NCBI RefSeq assembly: GCF_963576675.1 | Contig: NC_088910.1 | Location: 107,722,807-107,786,806 of the forward strand | Reading direction: 5' to 3' | Source of the DNA: Euphorbia lathyris | Lineage: Eukaryota; Streptophyta; Magnoliopsida; Malpighiales; Euphorbiaceae | Length of the DNA: 64,000 nt | Shown here: piece after piece, positions 58,014 to 64,000 of the stretch | Layout: each line of letters opens with the position of its first letter | Position numbering within the stretch: the first letter of the stretch is position 1 | Position numbers and translations under genes: made by a program | Notes under the pieces: generated by a model | Seen by the model: only the letters and a program-made list of their open reading frames with translations | Databases searched by the model: none | What the model was told of the DNA's origin: nothing

Positions 58014-59856
58014 TGAAGGAAATTAGGGCTAAGGTATAGCAGCGGAAATATAAAAATTTTAGCCTATTTCCTTTTAACCATAGGATCCGTTAATCGTTAT
58101 TTCATATAAAGAGGGATAAGAAGGAATACCTTTCGATGAACAATCTACCGTTGTTAAAGAAGCGCCCACAATTCTTCTCCGAGATTCCAACCACAAAGTT
58201 TAACACGGAGAGGTTAAGATGAAATCAACCCTTATGAGATGCAACCAAAATAGATTGCCTCTAATTAACCAACACAAGATCAAAGAGAAAGAGGGATGAA
58301 TAAGATTAATCAATCGATGGAATGCCGTATGAATTCTTGTCCACAGACTAGGGGATGGGAATTCTTTTTCTCTCACTGAATAGCAATTTTGAAAATCACT
58401 AAAGGGGGAGGGATTAGGCTTGGTCGAAATTCACATGGGAGGGGGTATTTATAGTTGCTTGAATCTAAACCCTAGTTAGATAGGAATAGGTTACTTAATA
58501 GGAATCCAATTCGGAAAAGGATTCCTAATTATTATCTCACTATATATCTAATATATTTAGGATAATAATAAATAACCTAATTGGATAATAATAGGAGTAT
58601 ATTAATCCAATTAAAACTCCTAATTTAATTATCTCTTAATTAATTTAATTCATAATCCTAATCAAATTAGGATTAATGGAATAAAATCAATTCCTTATCT
58701 CTATATACAAATTTCGCCCCCCTCCATATATTTGGGCCTTACTGGGCTCAATTGGGCTTCCATCTATTAATCATATCCATCTCTCTTTTGGTTCCAAGTC
58801 TTATGTGTGATCCATTAGGTTCTTACTACTTCTGGCCGTATGCAACTATTAAATTAATTTCTTCAAGAATTATATTTAATCCTTGCATAACGGAATGATG
58901 TACTGAGTATGTTATTGGTAAGTCTGTAATCATTCCCCCAGAGTCCGTTAAAAAGACAGGTTGATTCTGTCGTTAACCCTTCCGTATTAGTTACGGTATA
59001 ATACGATCCTTTATCAACTACATCCTTGAACTAAATCTTATGACTATGGGTAATGTCAAGTCACATATAGCGAGACGTTCGTTTTACTTGTTCTTGGCCG
59101 AGTCAACTCAAAAAGATAGGTTAAGTGAAATCTGTATTTCTACTCTTAAGTTATCACCTTGCAAGGGTTTAGAGTCGAGTCTTCCACAAGCGATCCTTGG
59201 ATGTATCTCCTATTAATCGGGAGTGATAAATGCTCAATCCAATGTATAACTACCCTGACATTACTTCCTGTGACACCCAACCTTTGCAGTTCACACCCCA
59301 GAGTCATCTCTGTTAAGGATCGTGGGACCGCAGGATCAAAGTCTCACATTCAGTAATTCAGGATGACCAATTAACATTCTTTTGAGTCTGAGGATTAGTT
59401 ATACCTAGTAATACCAATGAGATGAACAGTTGACAAGGATGAATCTACCCATCCTGTTATCTCAAATCGGATCCCCAATCCTAATGAACAACGTTTCACC
59501 GGATCTATGTAACTGTCCAGATATCTGTATATATGAAGCTTGTGAGATCAGCTTTCTGTCGGACAGAAGACATTGTTACATACAAGTCTCAACCGTGATA
59601 TATCAATCCTAAACATATCACTTGACTTGGGGTGGTTTTAAGTTTATTAGTTTATTATAAAGTTTTGTCTCACTTCATGCTTGTATGAACACTTTATAAT
59701 CACTTTAAACAAACTTACGGATTTCCTTTTATTAGACTTTATTCAGTGCTTAAAAGGGAATGCCTTTATATATTAAAACAAATGATATAAAGAACAATTC
59801 ATTTACAATAAGTTTGTATCCCGCAACAATTGACTATAGGACACTAAACCCCAACA
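58014..59856 (-). repeat. 5' LTR of copia D
   Basis: 1843 bp. It lacks about 20 bp near 59768 (the ATAGTTATAAAACATATATC area) relative to the 3' LTR. Several of its variants, e.g. CTACCGTTGTTAAAGAAGCG, are shared with the LTR at 63160. Confidence 0.93.
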
Positions 59857-60007
59857 TACTCCCACTGGAGGTCCAGCTCTGCGCATAAACAATGAGAGAA
59901 CTCCTTCTGGCTGCACTATTTAGCAGATAGATTAAAAACACCTTGTTTCACAGAAATTTTCATATAAATTTTGTTGCTTTCAATCCTCGGCAACGGCGCC
60001 AAAAACT
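59857..60007 (-). other. Purine-tract relic and Ty3 F leader with tRNA-Asp primer site
   Basis: 59857-59865 repeats the copia D purine tract (TACTCCCAC in plus). From about 59866 the sequence is the F leader, ending with the primer-binding site 59984-60001. The change occurs in a TGGA shared by both sides. Confidence 0.75.
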
Positions 60008-61270
60008 TGTTGTCCTCTGAACAGAATCTAGCAAGTGCACTAGATATAAGTAATAAAGTGATAAGTAGAGTATCGTCTCCACAGGGATTGATGACCAAAC
60101 TTTACAAGAAAACCCGTGTAGAACAGGGTGTTCGTGGTGTATGAATTCTTTAGTTGAGAAATGATTTTTGATCTGATTACTGAGAAATACTAAATATAAA
60201 GATTAAACCTTGGAAAATGTGTTTTGGTTATGATAAAAAGAGAGAACAGGCTAAGCCAAAGCGGAACAGGCTACGTACAACATCTAAGATCCTATTTATT
60301 CATGAATGTCACAAAGTGAAGTCAAGGTCTCTGCTTTAAGGCTCACTTAAGTCAACTCTCGTGTGTTCTTAAGATTCTAAGATGTACTACAACGTTAAGC
60401 GTCCTTAATGTTGGTTCTTTCTTGCATTACGATCGAAACAGCATTTCTGTTAAGAAAATCCTTGATACAATCCCCTAACATTCCTGTGGCGGGGTTTGGA
60501 CGTTTGATAAAAAGATCCATGAAGATGAAAGCAGTTCCCTATCATTCATCATTCACTAAGATAGATGCATATAATCATGTTGATAAGAACTTTATCAAAC
60601 ACATCAACATATATTAACATTCATTCATAAAAAGGAACTAGATAACTTACATAACCAGCCCTTGCTGGCCTAGCCCATTCAAAATGACTACTCTCTCATA
60701 CTGCCGAGTGAACAGTCTGCTTTGATTCTACAGAGCTCCATCAATGGAGTCATCTTCCTCGAGAGCTCTTCTCTCTCCAAAACGTCTATTTGGCAGTTCA
60801 CAAAAAGATCTTCTTTCCCTTCTCCCACTACGTCTATTTAAGGGAAAAGAAAAGGTCAACACGGTATAGAAAGTATCCGAGAAAATATTACAAAAACCAA
60901 CCAAATGGTTCACAAATCCTAGAATGCTAGAAGTGGTTAAGATCCTTTTGACCCTTGAACACTCAAGGGTCGAACTTTCTTGTCATCATGCTACTTTTAA
61001 CTGCTCTTATCCGCCTTTCCTGCCTGCCGCTCTTGCTGTCTATCCTGTCGCTATCCGTCATCAGAAATTGCAGCGTTAGACCGCTGGATCAAAGGTTGCA
61101 TGACTCCTCTTAGTATGCACGAAACAGGCTGCTTACAGTCTGTTCGACTTAATCTTTCCTCGTCTGCACAAAAACACTTATAAGACCTTCTTTCTCGTAA
61201 TTTAACCCTAAAAACACCCTTAATTCAATACAAATAACATGTTAAATTGTAGTCAAATTCATGCCTAACA
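60008..61270 (-). repeat. Complete LTR of Ty3 element F (right)
   Basis: 1263 bp from TGTTGTCCTCTGAACAG to CCTAACA. No coding potential. Confidence 0.9.
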
Positions 61271-61377
61271 CCTTCTTTTCCACAATATAAGCAAATGGGA
61301 GGTTTGGAGTTATCCTGGTAGAATTTTTTGTTAGGTGTAAATGGCTTGCTATTTGGGAATTTGGGGGTGAATGTTTG
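61271..61377 (-). pseudogene. Copia E gag fragment beyond the Ty3 insertion
   Basis: The minus strand reads PPICLYCGKEGHME-type zinc-knuckle sequence that joins 49624 across the insertion. It is cut at 61378 by another LTR. Confidence 0.75.
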
Positions 61378-62115
61378 TGTTGGAGTTTAGTGTCCTAAAG
61401 ACAATTGTTTTAGGATATAAATATTAATGAATAAATTGTTTATTTAGTCATTTGTTTAATCAGATATATAGCATTAAAATGTAACTATATATATAAAGGC
61501 ACAAATCTTTCATAAAGAAAGTAACCCTAAGTTTATTTAAGTAGTTATAAAGTGTTCATACAAGCATGAAGTGAGACTGTACTTTATAATAGACCAATAG
61601 ACTTAAAGTAAACCCAAGTCAAGTAATATGTTATAGGGGTTGGCATATTACTGTTGAGATTTGCATGTAACATTGTTTTCTGTCGAGACAGAAAGCTGAT
61701 CTCACAAGCTTTAGATATTCAGATATCTAGACAGTTACATGGATCCGGTGAAGGAGTTCATTAGGATTGGGACCCGACTTGAGATAACAGAATGGATTGA
61801 TTTATCTAATGTGTCAACTGTTCATCTCATTGGTATTAGTAGGTATAACTAATCCTCAGACTCAAACATTCGTTAATTAGTGATTCTGGATTATGGAGTC
61901 TAATACTTTGATTCTGTGCGAGCACGATCCAACAGGTGAGAGCCTGGGGTGTGTGAGAGCAGGGTTGGGTATCACACAAAGTAGTTGCAGAATAGTTAAT
62001 GTCAGATTGAGCATTCGTCACTCCCGATAAGTGGGAGATATATCCAAATGGCCGGTTGTGGTGAATTAACTGAAATCCTTGCAAGGTGATACAATTAAGA
62101 GTAGAAATGAACATT
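61378..62115 (+). repeat. Diverged long-LTR copia LTR fragment, plus orientation
   Basis: TGTTGGAGTTTAGTGTCC and following blocks (AAGTGTTCATACAAGCATGA, CAGAAAGCTGATCTCACAAG, AACTGTTCATCTCATTGGTA) are the reverse complement of the C/D LTR, with much divergence. It stops near 62115. Opposite orientation to all other copies here. Confidence 0.8.
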
Positions 62116-63159
62116 ATTGGTCCCTTATAACGTAACAAGTTAGGTCCAAGGGGGGGGATAGGAACTATTTTAAAATTTTGGTACGTTAAGGCTGACTTCT
62201 TTTTAAATGAAAATGATTACACAGCACGCTGAGTGAATTTAAGACACTAGCTTAGTCAACTTGTGACTAAGTCAGCTTCTTTCCTTGAGTCAGGAGATAG
62301 CACTTGAGTCTATTCCTGAACTCAGATACTCAATGCACACAACTCAGCGTGACCTCTTTACTTAGTCAGTTTTCGAGCAAGCAAAATATATCAAAGGAGT
62401 TTAAAGGTTAGAAAGATATTACTCAGCAGATTTATCCAGGTTCGGCCTATATGCCTACGTCCTGTCCCCGGAACACTTCCGAGCTTTCGAATTCTCTACT
62501 GAGCTCTTTAAAGGTAGAGCACCAAACCTTTTACAACTAGAAGCTGAGTATAACAAAAGTACCTTCCTCTATAACTCTACTCACTCCTATTCTACCACTG
62601 AGTACTATAACCGAGTACTCAGCCTCTCCTTTCTATACTTCTAGAAATGATAATGAGTTTGTCCTAAACAACAATTGCTAAGACACTTTAGATGATTGAA
62701 AATCACTCTAGACTTTTACACAATAATATGGAAATTGGTGTAAGGTATTTGCTTTGCTTTTTCTCACAGAATCTTCGAGTATAACATTGGTCAGCGTTTT
62801 GACAACTTGAAGTTCTGTGTTGATTGAAGCATATTGATGGCCTTTATATAGTGACACTTGAGGCACCTGGTCATTTCGAATTTCGAAATAACCGTTGGAG
62901 GGAAACGGCTTCCTGTCGTTGTCACTCTGGGCGTGCTCAGCGTCGTTGGCCAATAGAATCCTTGCATCTTCTGTCTTTGTCAGTCTCCAGCAGAATGTTT
63001 CGCTATTTATGGAAAAGTCCACGAGACAGCTTTCTGTGCCTTCTGAGCCTTTCCCAAAGTGGAAATACTTTGTCTAGAAGTTGAACATTCTCTGCCGCTG
63101 TCCAGACTGCTTTGTCGTCCAACTCAGCAGCTTCTTCTTGAAGCTTTTGCCACGAACGC
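62116..63159. other. Unclassified repeat-like region
   Basis: Many CTGAGT/ACTCAG words and the GGTTCGGCCTATATGCCTAC phrase suggest an LTR-element flank or LTR of another family. A purine-rich AGGTCCAAGGGGGGGATAGG at about 62132 resembles a polypurine tract. No reliable frame. Confidence 0.45.
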
Positions 63160-63670
63160 TGAAGGAAATTAGGGCTAAGGTATAGCAGCGGAAATATAAA
63201 AATTTTAGCCTATTTCCTTTTAACCATAGGATCCGTTAATCGTTATTTCATATAAAGAGGGATAAGAAGGAATACCTTTCGATGAACAATCTACCGTTGT
63301 TAAAGAAGCGCCCACAATTCTTCTCCGAGATTCCAACCACAAAGTTTAACACGGAGAGGTTAAGATGAAATCAACCCTTATGAGATGCAACCAAAATAGA
63401 TTGCCTCTAATTAACCAACACAAGATCAAAGAGAAAGAGGGATGAATAAGATTAATCAATCGATGGAATGCCGTATGAATTCTTGTCCACGAACTAGGGG
63501 ATGGGAATTCTTTTTCTCTCTCTAATTAGTAATTTCGAAAATCACTATAGGGGGAGGTTAGAGGCTTGGTCGAAATTCACATGGGAGGGGGTATATATAC
63601 TTGCTTGAATCTAAACCCTAGTTAGATAGGAATAGGTTACTTAATAGGAATCTAATTCGGAAAAGGATTC
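63160..63670 (-). repeat. Third near-identical copia D-type LTR, truncated
   Basis: TGAAGGAAATTAGGGCTAAG onward matches 58014-58524 closely until a CACTA element interrupts it after GGAAAAGGATT. No primer-binding site precedes it, so this is an outer LTR end or solo LTR. Confidence 0.88.
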
Positions 63671-64000
63671 ACTACAACAAATACCATCTATAGCCACGGG
63701 TAAAATTGTGGCTAGAGTGAAAAAGTCTTGTGACAAAATGATTTAGCTACAATAAAATATTTCGTAGCTTGTCGTAGCTAGAAGTGGCGTAGCTAAAACT
63801 TTAGCTACGTAATTTAAGTTAACTGTAACTAATAATTAATATATATAGCTACAAAACATAAAAAAATGTGGCTAAATTAATATTATCTATTGTAATGAAA
63901 ATATTAAACTTGTAGCAAAATTTTAATTTAAATAGTTACAAAAATATTTTAGCTACTTTCAACAATGTTTGTAGCTAATGAAATTAACTTCTCTGCTATA
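63670..64000 (+). mobile_element. CACTA transposon end, continues past window
   Basis: CACTACAACAAATACC terminus at 63670 inside the LTR, then at least eight GTAGCTA/TAGCTAC subterminal motifs by 63980. A different subterminal motif from the 19563 CACTA, so a different family. Confidence 0.8.

Larger units (their letters stand above)
50692..59856 (-). mobile_element. Long-LTR Ty1/copia element D
   Basis: 9165 bp with LTRs 50692-52554 (3') and 58014-59856 (5'), about twenty substitutions apart by eye plus one ~20-bp deletion. Primer-binding site TGGTATCAGAGCC on the minus strand at 58000-58012. The purine tract AAGTGGGAGTA is beside the 3' LTR (52555-52565). A 1.8-kb leader precedes gag-pol. 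It lacks an intact right flank: a second purine tract lies immediately beyond the 5' LTR at 59857-59865. Confidence 0.93.
49625..61270 (-). mobile_element. Ty3/gypsy element F (Athila/Tat type), gutted, holding copia D
   Basis: Target duplication CCTTC at 49620-49624 and 61271-61275 on either side. The right LTR, 60008-61270 (1263 bp), is complete. The left LTR keeps 1067 bp (49625-50691), equal in length and near identical to 60008-61074. On the minus strand next to the right LTR is TGGCGCCGTTGCCGAGGA (59984-60001), complementary to the 3' end of tRNA-Asp as in Athila/Tat elements. About 118 bp of leader remains; gag and pol are gone. Confidence 0.9.

Noticed and set aside
62708..63084. Frames of 104 and 86 aa on opposite strands
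   Set aside because: No domain, no promoter, and surrounded by repeat sequence; overlapping frames on both strands suggest chance.

Overview
The window is nuclear DNA of a flowering plant, most likely a eudicot. It is AT-rich and intron-poor, its few host genes encode a plant-only secreted eight-cysteine (8CM) protein family, and almost everything else is plant-type transposable elements: Ty1/copia, Ty3/gypsy, LINE, hAT and CACTA. I could not fix the genus. No rRNA, tRNA, CRISPR or bacterial features were seen.

Host genes. All four intact genes lie on the plus strand and encode small secreted proteins of the hybrid proline-rich / lipid-transfer-like family: 5966-6286, 25402-25722, 36360-36680 and 44248-44652. 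A fifth, broken copy lies at 21174-21378. Copies at 25.4 and 36.4 kb differ at 5 of 106 residues and share promoters and flanks, so the cluster grew by tandem segmental duplication of a roughly 4-11 kb unit, later expanded unequally by insertions. Three intact copies have lost the proline-rich linker; the 44.2 kb copy keeps a short one.

Transposon layout. 0.3-3.7 kb: an hAT element with a perfect 8-bp target duplication. 3.8-4.6 kb: Ty3 LTR remnant. 7.3-12.0 kb: degenerate copia A (+). 12.1-18.8 kb: copia B (-) with a truncated long-LTR copia C (13.3-17.0 kb) nested in it. 19.6 kb: CACTA end. 20.1-21.15 kb: copia reverse-transcriptase fragment abutting the pseudogene. 22-24.4 kb: copia scrap, LINE 3' end and low-complexity repeats. 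25.9-30.4 kb: copia H (-) inserted just 3' of the second 8CM gene. 33.2-34.9 kb: internally deleted LINE with target duplication. 37.1-39.5 kb: truncated Ty3 with a nested small hAT. 42.5-43.9 kb: copia scrap containing another small hAT. 46.0-61.4 kb: a nested tower in which copia E (-) is split by a Ty3 Athila/Tat-type element F, whose LTR is in turn split by long-LTR copia D (-). 61.4-64 kb: further LTR pieces and a CACTA end running off the window.

Most notable signals. (1) Five consecutive perfect hairpins near the left end of the 0.3 kb hAT, including a palindrome with 61-bp arms, with a comparable hairpin series in the small hAT at 38.2 kb. (2) A GC-rich stem-loop cluster in the untranslated leader of the C/D copia family, with a compensatory base-pair change between copies. 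(3) Copia D has LTRs about 99% alike yet lacks a gag start codon and the protease, which suggests mobilisation in trans. (4) Templated-filler repair scars in the 8CM pseudogene and at the B/C copia junction. No new defence, metabolic or regulatory gene system was found; the novelty is in genome dynamics and element structure.
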